From the NCBI GenBank assembly GCA_045046905.1, contig JASFYU010000064.1, forward strand, positions 1 to 64,000: a stretch of 64,000 bases of DNA, given 5' to 3'. The notes under the pieces are model-generated. The model was not told the DNA's origin. It saw nothing but the letters and a program-made list of their open reading frames with translations, and ran no database searches. The DNA is from JASFYU01 sp045046905. Lineage in GTDB: Bacteria > Bacteroidota > Bacteroidia > Flavobacteriales > Flavobacteriaceae. The position numbers and the translations under genes were made by a program. Shown here in pieces: positions 9,428-17,916 of the stretch (position 1 is the first letter of the stretch; each line of letters starts with the position of its first letter).

Positions 9428-11056
9428 TCAAACTGAAGCCGTGTACATTTTCTCACGTTGTTCCTTAATTGTCTTATCCGACATATACTCATCAAACGTT
9501 AAATACCGGTCAATGTTGCCCTTTGGAGTCAGCTCTATGATGCGATTAGCAACCGTTTCTGCAAATTCATGGTCATGCGTGGTAAACAATACGGTTCCCT
9601 TGAAGTTTTTTAGTGAATTATTAAATGCCGTAATACTCTCTAAATCCAAGTGGTTCGTAGGCTCGTCTAGAACTAAGACGTTCGCTCTAAGCATCATCAT
9701 TCTACTCAGCATACATCGCACTTTTTCACCTCCCGACAATACTGTGCATTTTTTTAACGCCTCTTCTCCACTGAACAACATTTTTCCTAAAAATCCGCGT
9801 AAATAGACCTCCTCACGCTCTTCCTCGGTTTTTGCCCATTGGCGCAACCAGTCGACTAAGCTAACATCTTTCATAAAATACCTCGAATTATCAGCGGGTA
9901 GATATGATTGATTGGTAGTTATGCCCCATTGATAAGAGCCCTTGTCAGCCTTTTTCTTATCGGTTATTATTTCATAAAATGCGGTCGTGGCCCTAGAGTC
10001 TTTTGAGATGATAGCAATCTTATCTCCCCTGTCTAAATTAATATTAATGTTATCAAACAATAAATCACCGTCCTCAGATGATGCCTTTAAACCCTCAATA
10101 TTCAGGATTTGATCACCGGCTTCTCTTTCTCGATCAAAAATAATCGCAGGATACCGTCTACTAGATGGTTTTATATCTTCCACTTTTAATTTGGACAGCA
10201 TTTTTTTACGAGAAGTAGCCTGTTTGCTTTTTGCCGCATTGGCACTAAAACGCATGATAAACTCACGTAGTTCCTTTGCTTTATCCTCAGACTTCTTGTT
10301 CTGCTGTGCCCTTTGGCGTGATGCCAATTGACTACTCTCATACCAAAAAGAGTAGTTGCCCGAATATTGGTTCATTTTTCCGAAATCTATGTCAGAGATA
10401 TGAGTACAGACTGAATCTAAAAAGTGACGGTCATGCGAAACTACAATTACCGTATTTTCATAATCCGCCAAAAAATTCTCTAACCAGGTAATGGTTTCAT
10501 AATCTAAATCATTTGTTGGCTCATCCATTATCAGCACATCGGGAGTACCAAACAAGGCCTGCGCCAATAACACCCGTACCTTTAATTTAGAATCTACATC
10601 GGCCATTAAGGTATGGTGAAGTTCTTCTGATATTCCTAAGTTTGACAAAAGAGCCGCCGCATTACTATCGGCATTCCAGCCGTTCATTTCCTCAAACTGT
10701 ACTTGCAACTCCCCTATTCTATCTGCGTTCTCATCACTATAATCTGCATAAAGCGCGTCAATTTCCTTTTTAATCGTAAACAATGTCTTGTTACCCATCA
10801 CAACAGACTCCAATACGGTAGACTCATCATAAGCGTTATGATTTTGCTCTAAGATAGACATGCGTTTACCAGTATCTAAATGAACATGCCCCGAAGTAGG
10901 ATCTTGCTGTCCTGAAAGTATTTTTAGAAAAGTTGATTTACCAGAACCATTGGCGCCGATAACGCCATAACAATTTCCTTGGGTGAATGCAATATTTACC
11001 TCATCAAACAACACCCTCTTTCCAAATTGCACCGATAAATTTGATACTGATAACAT
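9428..11056 (-). CDS. ybiT: ABC-F family ATPase, YbiT type
   Basis: Soluble protein with two ATP-binding cassettes and no membrane domain. ABC-F proteins act on ribosomes, either in translation regulation or in antibiotic protection. First cassette: Walker A GANGSGKST (34-42) and Walker B VLIMDEPTNDLD (174-185). A charged linker (about 245-300) with the FSANAAKSKQATSR block is characteristic of YbiT. Second cassette: signature LSGGEK (440-445) and Walker B VLVLDEPTNHLD (460-471). The second Walker A is degenerate, reading ISKDSRATTAF (350-360), with no GKT/S. A -7-like TATTTTTG lies at 11079-11086 upstream. Length (542 aa) is normal for the subfamily. Confidence 0.9.
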   Translation of the reverse strand: MLSVSNLSVQFGKRVLFDEVNIAFTQGNCYGVIGANGSGKSTFLKILSGQQDPTSGHVHLDTGKRMSILEQNHNAYDESTVLESVVMGNKTLFTIKKEIDALYADYSDENADRIGELQVQFEEMNGWNADSNAAALLSNLGISEELHHTLMADVDSKLKVRVLLAQALFGTPDVLIMDEPTNDLDYETITWLENFLADYENTVIVVSHDRHFLDSVCTHISDIDFGKMNQYSGNYSFWYESSQLASRQRAQQNKKSEDKAKELREFIMRFSANAAKSKQATSRKKMLSKLKVEDIKPSSRRYPAIIFDREREAGDQILNIEGLKASSEDGDLLFDNININLDRGDKIAIISKDSRATTAFYEIITDKKKADKGSYQWGITTNQSYLPADNSRYFMKDVSLVDWLRQWAKTEEEREEVYLRGFLGKMLFSGEEALKKCTVLSGGEKVRCMLSRMMMLRANVLVLDEPTNHLDLESITAFNNSLKNFKGTVLFTTHDHEFAETVANRIIELTPKGNIDRYLTFDEYMSDKTIKEQREKMYTASV

Positions 11057-11479
11057 AGATTTATTTTTAAATTTCGTGCAAAAATAAAGAAATTTTAGGT
11101 CTGCATACCTATAAACCTGAGTTCGACCTAATATTTGTGTACAGTTTAGTTGATTTTTTATTCAATTCGAAGCTAAATTTTTAAAGGACTAAACAACTAA
11201 CTAGTTAATTTGATGAAATTTGGCGAGAATTGAATAAAAAATCATCAAACCCGAAGGGAATACAGATAAAAGCCAATATTATGATGTAAACCTTTTGAAA
11301 TAGCTAGATATTCCTTCAAGTTTTCCATTTCAAATCTTAGGTCGAACTCAGGTTATAATCATTAAAACCATGACCTTTATCAGCAGTATTAACGTAACCC
11401 CTTAAGATTTAACGTGCTATTAACAGCATTGCCTATATGGTATTCTTAATTTCGGCAATGCAATAGTAGCTATTCACTT
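11057..11479. other. Repeat-filled intergenic stretch of 423 bases
   Basis: No coding potential seen. It is dominated by nested inverted repeats at 11114-11354 (see that entry). The final 100 bases before the TlpA-like gene hold a short inverted pair, GCATTGCC at 11426-11433 and GGCAATGC at 11454-11461. Confidence 0.6.
11114..11354. repeat. Nested inverted-repeat element, MITE-like
   Basis: Outer arms are perfect 18-base inverted repeats, AACCTGAGTTCGACCTAA (11114-11131) and TTAGGTCGAACTCAGGTT (11337-11354). Inner arms are another 18-base perfect pair, TGATTTTTTATTCAATTC (11151-11168) and its complement (11227-11244). The 241-base unit has no open frame. ATA flanks both ends and could be a short target duplication. 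A non-autonomous mobile element or the fossil of one is the simplest reading; a structured RNA is an alternative. Confidence 0.6.
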
Positions 11480-12865
11480 ATGAATAAAAACGTACTCTAT
11501 CTATTTCTTTTTGTACTGGCCGGTTGTTTCGAAGGAGAAAAAGAATCTCCTGTTATTTTATTTGCCGGCGAAATCGTGAACCCTACCAATGATTATGTTG
11601 TTCTTTATAAAGGCGAGACTATTATTGACTCTGCACTTTTAGACAAAAACAACCGTTTCTCTTTTGCACTTGATTCTACTACTAATGGGCTCTATCACTT
11701 TAATCATACGCCCGAATATCAAAATGTATACTTAGAGAAAGGAGACAGTTTAATGGTTCGGTTGAACACCATTGATTTCGATGAATCTTTGGTATTTTCA
11801 GGTATCGGAGAAGAACTCAATAACTTTTTGTTGGAGCTGTATTTAAACAATGAGAAAGAAGAACGTCATCTATATAGTAAGTACTACCCTTTAGAGCCCA
11901 GAGAGTTTCACACTAAAATAGAGGAGTTAAGAAACGTGAGAATAGAGGAGTTTAAAGCCCTACAGACCGAAGTACAATTGTCAAAAGACGCAAAAGAATT
12001 AGTAGAGGCGAGCATTAATTATACGTATTATACCTACAAAGAGAACTATCCGTTCAAGCACAGGAAACATTCAAAAAAGAAAACAATTAAAAACCTACCT
12101 AATGATTTTTATACCTATAGAAGAGATATAAATTTTGAAAATAAAAACTTCACCTATCTACTGCCCTATTACAATTTCATGATAAATCACTTCGGAAACC
12201 TCGCTTACATGAGTTGTTCCCATAAATGCGCCATCAAGAATAATGAGGTCAAAAACCAACTTCACTATAACCGACACAAATTAGAATTAATCGATAGTCT
12301 GGTCAAGGAAATTGAATTGAAAGACAACTTATTTCGCAATGTCGCCGTCGATTATTTACTGAAGGGGCATGACAAGGATGAGAACAATTCGATATTTATT
12401 AAAGAATTTCACAATTTATCAGGAAACAATAGGCACATACAAGAAATCGATAATCTTTATCAGGGCATTAAGAACATTCAACCCAACAAAGAAATACCTA
12501 ATATTTTTGTCTTAAATACTGATGGCAAAAGTGTTGCACTACGAGAAATTTCTAAGGGTAAAAAAACAGTTTTTTATTTTTGGTCAGGAACTAACAAAAG
12601 GCATTTTAGAGATATAAGCAAACAAATAGCTAAACTTACTATCGAAAAACCAAAGTATTCTTTTGTTGGAATAAATTTTAACACTGATAAAGCCAGCTGG
12701 AAACTTCTGATAAAATCATCAGGCTTGGATCAAAACAATCAATATAGGACTGAAAATTTCAAAAAGTTGAGAAAGACTTTAATCATATATCCGCTCAACA
12801 CCTGTATAATAACTGAAGATACATTGATTGTTGACGCTTTTTCAAGTGTCTACTCATCCTTTTAA
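11480..12865 (+). CDS. TlpA-like thioredoxin-fold lipoprotein without CxxC
   Basis: Lipoprotein signal at residues 1-16 with lipobox LAGC. The N-terminal part (about 25-110) is a beta-rich DUF4369-like domain (FAGEIVNPTNDYVVLYKG, then FSFALDSTTNGLY). A helical middle follows, and the C-terminal part (about 335-461) is a thioredoxin-like fold with PNIFVLNTDGKSVALREI and KKTVFYFWSGTNKRHF. The position that holds CxxC in redox-active TlpA proteins reads SGTNK, so it should not act as a thiol reductase. The stop codon (12863-12865) overlaps the first bases of a dispersed repeat at 12864, so the original C-terminus may have been trimmed. The gene is bracketed by inverted copies of that repeat at 11337 and 12864. 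Confidence 0.75.
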   Translation: MNKNVLYLFLFVLAGCFEGEKESPVILFAGEIVNPTNDYVVLYKGETIIDSALLDKNNRFSFALDSTTNGLYHFNHTPEYQNVYLEKGDSLMVRLNTIDFDESLVFSGIGEELNNFLLELYLNNEKEERHLYSKYYPLEPREFHTKIEELRNVRIEEFKALQTEVQLSKDAKELVEASINYTYYTYKENYPFKHRKHSKKKTIKNLPNDFYTYRRDINFENKNFTYLLPYYNFMINHFGNLAYMSCSHKCAIKNNEVKNQLHYNRHKLELIDSLVKEIELKDNLFRNVAVDYLLKGHDKDENNSIFIKEFHNLSGNNRHIQEIDNLYQGIKNIQPNKEIPNIFVLNTDGKSVALREISKGKKTVFYFWSGTNKRHFRDISKQIAKLTIEKPKYSFVGINFNTDKASWKLLIKSSGLDQNNQYRTENFKKLRKTLIIYPLNTCIITEDTLIVDAFSSVYSSF

Positions 12866-12887
12866 CCTGAGTTCGACCTAATATTTG
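12864..12887 (+). repeat. Third copy of the AACCTGAGTTCGACCTAA repeat
   Basis: A 24-base match to 11114-11137 in direct orientation, and an inverted match over 18 bases to 11337-11354. With the latter it brackets the TlpA-like gene. It supplies two of the three bases of that gene's stop codon. Confidence 0.8.
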
Positions 12888-12889
12888 GG

Positions 12890-12945
12890 GTTTAAAAAAG
12901 AAAACCCCTAGATGGTTAATTCCTCAAAGGGGTTTCTAAATATCA
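12890..12945 (-). terminator. Rho-independent terminator of the transaldolase-like gene
   Basis: Read on the minus strand, AAACCCC and GGGGTTT form a 7-base stem around a 30-base spacer and are followed by a T-rich run (complement of 12892-12901). It lies 24 bases beyond the end of the aldolase gene. Confidence 0.7.
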
Positions 12946-12968
12946 AAAATCTTCTTTTACTATACTCT

Positions 12969-13625
12969 TTATTGATTTCCTTTCTTATAATCTGCCAAGA
13001 ACTTCTCGAGACCACTATCTGTTAAGGGGTGCCTTAGCAAGCCTTCAATAGATGATAATGGACCTGTCATAACATCGGCTCCCAGTTTTGCACAATCGAT
13101 AATATGCATAGTGTGGCGTACCGAGGCTGCCAAGATTTGTGTCTCGTAGCCGTAATTATCATAAATAAGACGTATTTCAGCAATAAGGTTAAGGCCATCG
13201 GTCGAGATATCATCTAATCTACCGATAAATGGAGAAACATAGGTTGCTCCCGCTTTGGCAGCCAACAATGCCTGCCCAGCAGAAAATACCAAGGTACAGT
13301 TTGTTCGGATGCCTTTATCTGAGAAATACTTCAAAGCTTTAACCCCATCCTTAATCATAGGCACCTTGACCACAATCTGATTATGAAGCTCCGCTAACTC
13401 CTCCCCTTCTTTGACCATTGCATCGAACTCAGTTGCAATTACTTCTGCAGAAACATCGCCTTCAACAATAGTACAAATGTCAACATAATGTTTTAAAATA
13501 TTATTCCTTCCCGTAATACCCTCTTTAGCCATTAGTGAGGGGTTCGTCGTCACTCCATCAAGAACGCCTAAGGCTTGGGCCTCTCGTATTTGGTCAAGAT
13601 TAGCTGTGTCTATAAAAAATTTCAT
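12969..13625 (-). CDS. fsa: Fructose-6-phosphate aldolase / small-type transaldolase
   Basis: A 218-residue class I aldolase of the short transaldolase family, cytoplasmic, acting on sugar phosphates of the pentose phosphate pathway. The N-terminus MKFFIDTANLDQI and GVTTNPSLMAKEG are characteristic. The Schiff-base lysine lies in IVVKVPMIKDG (near residue 87). CTLVFSAGQALLAAKAGA and SPFIGRLDD follow, and AASVRHTMHI contributes to the active site. Whether the enzyme is a true transaldolase or cleaves fructose-6-phosphate cannot be settled by eye. Probably monocistronic, with its own terminator; the SDR gene lies 74 bases upstream on the same strand. Confidence 0.92.
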   Translation of the reverse strand: MKFFIDTANLDQIREAQALGVLDGVTTNPSLMAKEGITGRNNILKHYVDICTIVEGDVSAEVIATEFDAMVKEGEELAELHNQIVVKVPMIKDGVKALKYFSDKGIRTNCTLVFSAGQALLAAKAGATYVSPFIGRLDDISTDGLNLIAEIRLIYDNYGYETQILAASVRHTMHIIDCAKLGADVMTGPLSSIEGLLRHPLTDSGLEKFLADYKKGNQ

Positions 13626-13699
13626 CCTTTATTGTAGTTAATTAAGTTAAAAATAGCGCCATGTTGAATTGAGCAAGCGTCAAATATCAAGGCATAAAA

Positions 13700-14509
13700 T
13701 TACAACTTATAATGATTAAGTAGTAGCTTCTCGTATATTTTATCAGGTAGCATATTTTTTAAGACCAATGAAAACCGCTGCATAAATGCACCTACCTTAT
13801 AATGCACCTTGGGCCGTTCAGTTTTTATTATTTTAAATACTTTTTCAGCTACGGCTATCGGATTAGCTGCATTATCAACATCATCATTAATCATTCGCAA
13901 GGTATTCGAATAGTGTTTTTGATAGGGAGAATTTTCGGTAATAGGCGTATGATAGCGCCCGGCGGCAATATTGGTCGCAAAATCACCAGGTGCCAAGGTA
14001 GTCATATGAATGTCGAAGTCTTTTATTTCCATCCGCAAAGCCTCAGTAACCAAAGCCATAGCCCCTTTTGTCGCCGAATAAACGCCTCTAAAAGGAAGCC
14101 CCATATAGCCCGCAATCGAAGTAATATTGATAATAAGGCCCGTTTGTTGTTTTCGCATTTGAGGCAATACAGCCTTAACCATATGCAAAGGACCATGAAA
14201 ATTAGTATCAAATGCCTTTACTATTTCTTCATGCGGGGTTTCTTCAATAGGACCTGTAATACCAATTCCGGCATTGTTAATTAACACATCTAACCTGCCC
14301 TCTTTTTCAAGTAGTTGGTGTAAAGCAATCTGTACCGAATCAGGATTCCTTACATCGAGTTCTAATAACTCAAAATCTATAAAATTAGCGTGTTTTTTTA
14401 AATTTCTGGTGGTTCCGTAAACCCGAAGCCCTTTGGATTTAAGATAGATCCCTATTGACTTTCCTATACCTGATGAACCGCCGGTTATCAAAATAACTTT
14501 TCGTTCCAT
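13700..14509 (-). CDS. Short-chain dehydrogenase/reductase
   Basis: Classical SDR of 269 residues. The Rossmann nucleotide site is ITGGSSGIGKSIG (7-19). NNAGIG lies near residue 78, and the catalytic Ser (NITSIAG) precedes the YSATKGA (YxxxK) motif near residue 144. The Arg at the end of the second strand (GTTRNLKK) suggests NADP preference. The C-terminal 60 residues are more variable, with a basic end. The substrate is unknown. Read toward the aldolase gene, 74 bases away. Confidence 0.88.
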   Translation of the reverse strand: MERKVILITGGSSGIGKSIGIYLKSKGLRVYGTTRNLKKHANFIDFELLELDVRNPDSVQIALHQLLEKEGRLDVLINNAGIGITGPIEETPHEEIVKAFDTNFHGPLHMVKAVLPQMRKQQTGLIINITSIAGYMGLPFRGVYSATKGAMALVTEALRMEIKDFDIHMTTLAPGDFATNIAAGRYHTPITENSPYQKHYSNTLRMINDDVDNAANPIAVAEKVFKIIKTERPKVHYKVGAFMQRFSLVLKNMLPDKIYEKLLLNHYKL

Positions 14510-14604
14510 AATTACTGCAAATTAATAAATTTCAAGGTGGTATCGAAAATCAAAAACATTTTCTTTTCAGGCGGATGCCGAACAAAATTAAGCGTATAAA
14601 AAAA

Positions 14605-14698
14605 GGCAAGCTACCTACATCGCACCGCTACGACTATATACCCTTGCTGCGTTCCCGCCCTGGGGGGTTCTACAGGAGCTGGTCGTGTAGGACTTGCC
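14605..14698 (-). ncRNA. ffs: Bacterial small signal recognition particle RNA (4.5S-like)
   Basis: Read on the minus strand, this 94-base sequence folds as one long hairpin. The ends GGCAAGTCCTAC and GTAGGTAGCTTGCC pair. The distal part holds the Ffh-binding signature CAGGGCGGGAACGCAGCAAG, with the GGAA-type tetraloop region and the asymmetric AGCA internal loop. A run of seven Ts follows the closing stem directly (complement of 14598-14604), as expected of a terminator. A perfect promoter lies upstream. It guides nascent membrane proteins to SecYEG with Ffh and FtsY. The rest of the gap between the SDR gene and 14820 holds nothing else recognisable. Confidence 0.92.
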
Positions 14699-14703
14699 AG
14701 TTA

Positions 14704-14734
14704 CAAATATACAACCCTTTTAAATCTTTCACAA
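14704..14734 (-). promoter_or_regulatory. Bacteroidota promoter of the SRP RNA gene
   Basis: On the minus strand TTG (complement of 14732-14734), a 20-base spacer and TATATTTG (complement of 14704-14711) match the Bacteroidota vegetative consensus TTG-N19-21-TAnnTTTG exactly. The SRP RNA begins six bases beyond it. This also helps place the organism. Confidence 0.85.
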
Positions 14735-14819
14735 TCGTTTTATATTATAAATTTATGGATTAACTTGCCCGTCTCGGCTATTAGGTTTAGGCTTAATAGC
14801 ATAACAGTCAGAAATAATT

Positions 14820-15875
14820 ATGAATACTTTGAGATTTTTAACAATCAGTATACCCCTACTCCTTTTCGTAGCTTGCGGGGGAGGCAGTACATCAACTTCA
14901 TCTCTTTTCGAAATACAATTAGAGGGCAATAAAAAGCAATTTCAGCAGAATGAGATTATTGGCATTGACCTCATCAATAAAAAAGGAAAAACAATTGATA
15001 AAGTAACTTATTTTATTGATGAAAAACAGCTGTCAATTGAAAACAACAAGATAAGTCTAAATGCCGACCAATTGGGCAACAAAGTCATAAAGGCCATTGT
15101 GGATTATGAAGAGAACTCTATCGAGGTGACTAAAAAAATTAAACTTTTAGCCTCCAAGGCCCCTGAGGTATATACCTATGAGATTATTAACACCTACCCT
15201 CACGATACAAAGGCCTACACGCAAGGACTTGAGTTTCATAAGGGTATTTTATATGAAAGTACTGGTAAAAAGGGGAGGTCCTCCTTGAGGAAAATAGATT
15301 TTAGAACAGGAGAAATCTTAAAACAAATCGACTTGGATAACACTATTTTTGGAGAAGGCATTACCATAGTTGGCGATAAGATATATCAACTTACCTGGCA
15401 AAAAGGTATAGGATTCATATACAATCTAGAGGACTTTAAAAAAATAGACAGTTTTCAATACGGAGAAAGCAAAGAGGGTTGGGGCCTGACAAACGATGGC
15501 GAAAAACTTTATAAAAGCGACGGCACCGAAAGAATATGGTTTTTGAATCCAGAAACCTTAATAGAGGAAGGGTATATTGAAACGGTAACCGACAAATCAA
15601 TTTTCAATATGGCCAATGAACTTGAATATGTCGATGGTAAACTATATGCCAATGTATATCAAAAACCTAGCATCATGATAATTGATGCGTCTAGTGGTGC
15701 CATTGAAGGCGTTGTTAATTTTGGCGGCTTGGATAAAGAAGTTACAAAAGATGAAAAATGGAGCGATACAAATAATGTTTTGAACGGTATTGCCTACCAT
15801 AGCGAACGAAAGACTTTTTTTGTCACAGGAAAAGAATGGGACAAACTTTTTGAGGTGAAAATCATAAAGAAATAA
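14820..15875 (+). CDS. Glutaminyl-peptide cyclotransferase, lipoprotein
   Basis: Member of the plant/bacterial-type glutamine cyclotransferase family, a five-bladed beta-propeller that converts N-terminal Gln of exported proteins to pyroglutamate. Residues 1-19 are a lipoprotein signal with lipobox VACG and a GGGSTSTS linker. Residues about 25-110 form a beta-rich Ig-like extension. The propeller starts at TYPHDTKAYTQGLEFH (about 125), with YESTGKKGRSSLRKID, FGEGIT, YQLTWQKGIGF, WGLTNDGEKLYKSDG and NELEYVDGKLYANVY. GIAYHSERKTFFVTGKEWDKLFEV near the end is typical. Fourteen bases separate it from the thioesterase gene, so the two are likely co-transcribed. Confidence 0.88.
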   Translation: MNTLRFLTISIPLLLFVACGGGSTSTSSLFEIQLEGNKKQFQQNEIIGIDLINKKGKTIDKVTYFIDEKQLSIENNKISLNADQLGNKVIKAIVDYEENSIEVTKKIKLLASKAPEVYTYEIINTYPHDTKAYTQGLEFHKGILYESTGKKGRSSLRKIDFRTGEILKQIDLDNTIFGEGITIVGDKIYQLTWQKGIGFIYNLEDFKKIDSFQYGESKEGWGLTNDGEKLYKSDGTERIWFLNPETLIEEGYIETVTDKSIFNMANELEYVDGKLYANVYQKPSIMIIDASSGAIEGVVNFGGLDKEVTKDEKWSDTNNVLNGIAYHSERKTFFVTGKEWDKLFEVKIIKK

Positions 15876-15888
15876 TAGACTACCCAAA

Positions 15889-16290
15889 ATGGAAAATTTC
15901 GAAAAGACACTAATCGTATCGCAAGACGATTTAGACGAATTGGACCATGTGAACAACGTTCGTTATGTACAATGGATTCAAGATATTTCTAAAGAACATT
16001 GGCAGGCTGTCGCCCCTTCAGAAATGAAAGAGGGTGTAATCTGGGTCGTAATGAACCACAATATTTCCTATAAAAGTGCTGCAATATTAAATGATAATAT
16101 TAAGATCCATACCCATATTGCCGAAAGCAGGGGAGCAACCTCAATCAGGGTAGTTGAAATATATAATATTAAAACAAATCGGCTATTAATGCGTTCAACT
16201 ACAGAGTGGTGTTTGTTAAATGCCAAAACGCTGAAACCAATGCGTATTTCTCAAGACATTAAACATGTTTTTTTGGAAAAGAATATTTAA
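15889..16290 (+). CDS. Hot-dog-fold acyl-CoA thioesterase
   Basis: A 133-residue single-domain thioesterase of the 4-hydroxybenzoyl-CoA/YbgC type. The active-site block DDLDELDHVNNVRYVQWIQD (14-33) contains the Asp/Asn position and the helix that follows it. The C-terminal strands (TSIRVVEIYN, LLMRSTTEWCLLN) complete the hot-dog fold. It hydrolyses acyl-CoA or acyl-ACP in the cytoplasm; chain specificity is unknown. Placed in a likely operon between the glutaminyl cyclase gene and a beta-helix lipoprotein. Confidence 0.85.
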   Translation: MENFEKTLIVSQDDLDELDHVNNVRYVQWIQDISKEHWQAVAPSEMKEGVIWVVMNHNISYKSAAILNDNIKIHTHIAESRGATSIRVVEIYNIKTNRLLMRSTTEWCLLNAKTLKPMRISQDIKHVFLEKNI

Positions 16291-16383
16291 ATACTCTCTG
16301 TTCTATTTGGTTCAAACCGATTCCACCATACCCCCTTGAACGTAATAAAACTTGAAATCCGAAAAGTAAAAAGCCTTCTGTAA

Positions 16384-17916
16384 ATGCGTTCCTACCTATT
16401 TCTTGTTCCGGCATTGTTTCTATTGATTATATGGAGCTCTTGTAGAAAAGATTTGGAGTATGCCCAAAGCTCAGGCAATTTAGCGTTTTCGAAAGACACC
16501 GTTTTTTTGGATACTATTTTTTCGAATATTGGCAGTAGTACCTATATGGTAAAGGTTTATAACAAAACTAGAGACGATGTCGAGATACCGTTCATTCGTT
16601 TAGAACAGGGTCAAAGTAGCTATTACCGCTTAAACGTAGACGGTGTTGCTGGCAAAGAATTCAACAATGTCCTCATACTTGCTCAGGATAGTATGTTCAT
16701 CTTTATTGAAACCACTTACGATGCATCAGCAAACAATTCGAATTCATTCCTGTATACAGATGCCATACATTTTGACGCTGGCATCAACCTACAGAAAATT
16801 CAATTGGTAACTTTGGTAAAGGATGCCATCTTCTTATTCCCCTCCACACTATCTGATGGAACCAAGGAAACTTTAGTATTAGGATTGGATGAGAATGGAA
16901 AAGAGATACGGGTCAACGGTTTTCATCTCTCTGACGATGAACTAGAATTTACCAATGAAAAGCCATATGTTATATATGGGTATGCCGCGGTAACTAAAGG
17001 AAAGGAACTACGGATGAATGCCGGCACACGGGTTAATTTTCACAAAGACTCGGGTATTCTGATAACTAAAGGTGCTAGTTTAAAAATTAATGGCGAACTA
17101 AGCTCGGATCAGGAGCTTCTCGAAAACGAGGTGATATTCGAAGGCGATCGATTAGAATCAGGATTCGAAAACCTTTCAGGACAATGGGGAACAATATGGC
17201 TATCCAAGGGAAGCGTTGACAATGTCATCAATCATCTCACCCTAAAAAATGCTACAGTTGGTTTGTTGGTAGAGGGCGACAAAACCGTACTATCTCCTAC
17301 CCTGATAATAAAGAACACACAAATCTACAACAGCGCATCAGTCAATCTCTGGGCTAAAACAGCAACTATTATAGGTGAAAACTGCGTGTTTGGAGGAGCG
17401 GGTAATAGTTCTTTGTATTGTAATCTTGGTGGTTACTATTTGTTTACACATACTACAATAGCAAATTATTGGGTCCATGGTTTTAGAACGGGCACCGCCT
17501 TAGAAATTGATAATTTCACAAATGATAAAGTGTCGGACCTTATCAAGGCCGACTTCATTAATTGTATCATAGACGGAAACATGACACGTGAACTATACTT
17601 AGGTACCAATAGCAATGACCAATTCAATTATTCTTTTTCAAACTGTCTGATTAAATTTAAAGATGGTAAGGCTGGTATAGAACAGAACCCGCTGTATGAT
17701 TTTGAGAACACAAGCCACTACAACAGCATTTACCTCAACCGTGATGCTGATTTTAAAGAAGCAAATAGGAATGATTTACGTATTGGCGAGATGTCATTTG
17801 CAGGCGAAAAAGCAGATCTTGATATTTCTCTTTTGCTACCGTTCGATATTTTAGGAATAGATCGTACAAGCTCTTCTGATATTGGTGCGTATCAAATAAA
17901 CAAAGACCAAGATTGA
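16384..17916 (+). CDS. Large beta-helix-type lipoprotein (510 aa)
   Basis: Lipoprotein signal with hydrophobic core LFLVPALFLLIIWSSC and Cys at residue 20. The N-terminal part (about 30-160) is beta-rich and resembles an Ig-like or abnormal-spindle-like domain (FSKDTVFLDTIFSNIGSSTY, then VYNKTRDDVEIPFIRLEQG). From about 200 to 480 short repeated strands with Gly and Asn turns (GTRVNFHKDSGILITKGASL, QWGTIWLSKGSVDNVINHLT, NTQIYNSASVNLWAKTATII) suggest a right-handed parallel beta-helix. The end SSSDIGAYQ matches the terminal motif seen in many Bacteroidota right-handed beta-helix proteins. Ligand unknown; polysaccharide or surface binding is a guess. Confidence 0.75.
   Translation: MRSYLFLVPALFLLIIWSSCRKDLEYAQSSGNLAFSKDTVFLDTIFSNIGSSTYMVKVYNKTRDDVEIPFIRLEQGQSSYYRLNVDGVAGKEFNNVLILAQDSMFIFIETTYDASANNSNSFLYTDAIHFDAGINLQKIQLVTLVKDAIFLFPSTLSDGTKETLVLGLDENGKEIRVNGFHLSDDELEFTNEKPYVIYGYAAVTKGKELRMNAGTRVNFHKDSGILITKGASLKINGELSSDQELLENEVIFEGDRLESGFENLSGQWGTIWLSKGSVDNVINHLTLKNATVGLLVEGDKTVLSPTLIIKNTQIYNSASVNLWAKTATIIGENCVFGGAGNSSLYCNLGGYYLFTHTTIANYWVHGFRTGTALEIDNFTNDKVSDLIKADFINCIIDGNMTRELYLGTNSNDQFNYSFSNCLIKFKDGKAGIEQNPLYDFENTSHYNSIYLNRDADFKEANRNDLRIGEMSFAGEKADLDISLLLPFDILGIDRTSSSDIGAYQINKDQD

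Noticed and set aside
14575..14763. Open frame of 62 codons on the plus strand opposite the SRP RNA
   Set aside because: It is the antisense of a structured RNA gene and has no leader or conserved sequence.
15642..15956. Long open frame on the minus strand under the glutaminyl cyclase and thioesterase genes
   Set aside because: The plus-strand genes are well-known families; the opposite frame is a by-product of their codon use.
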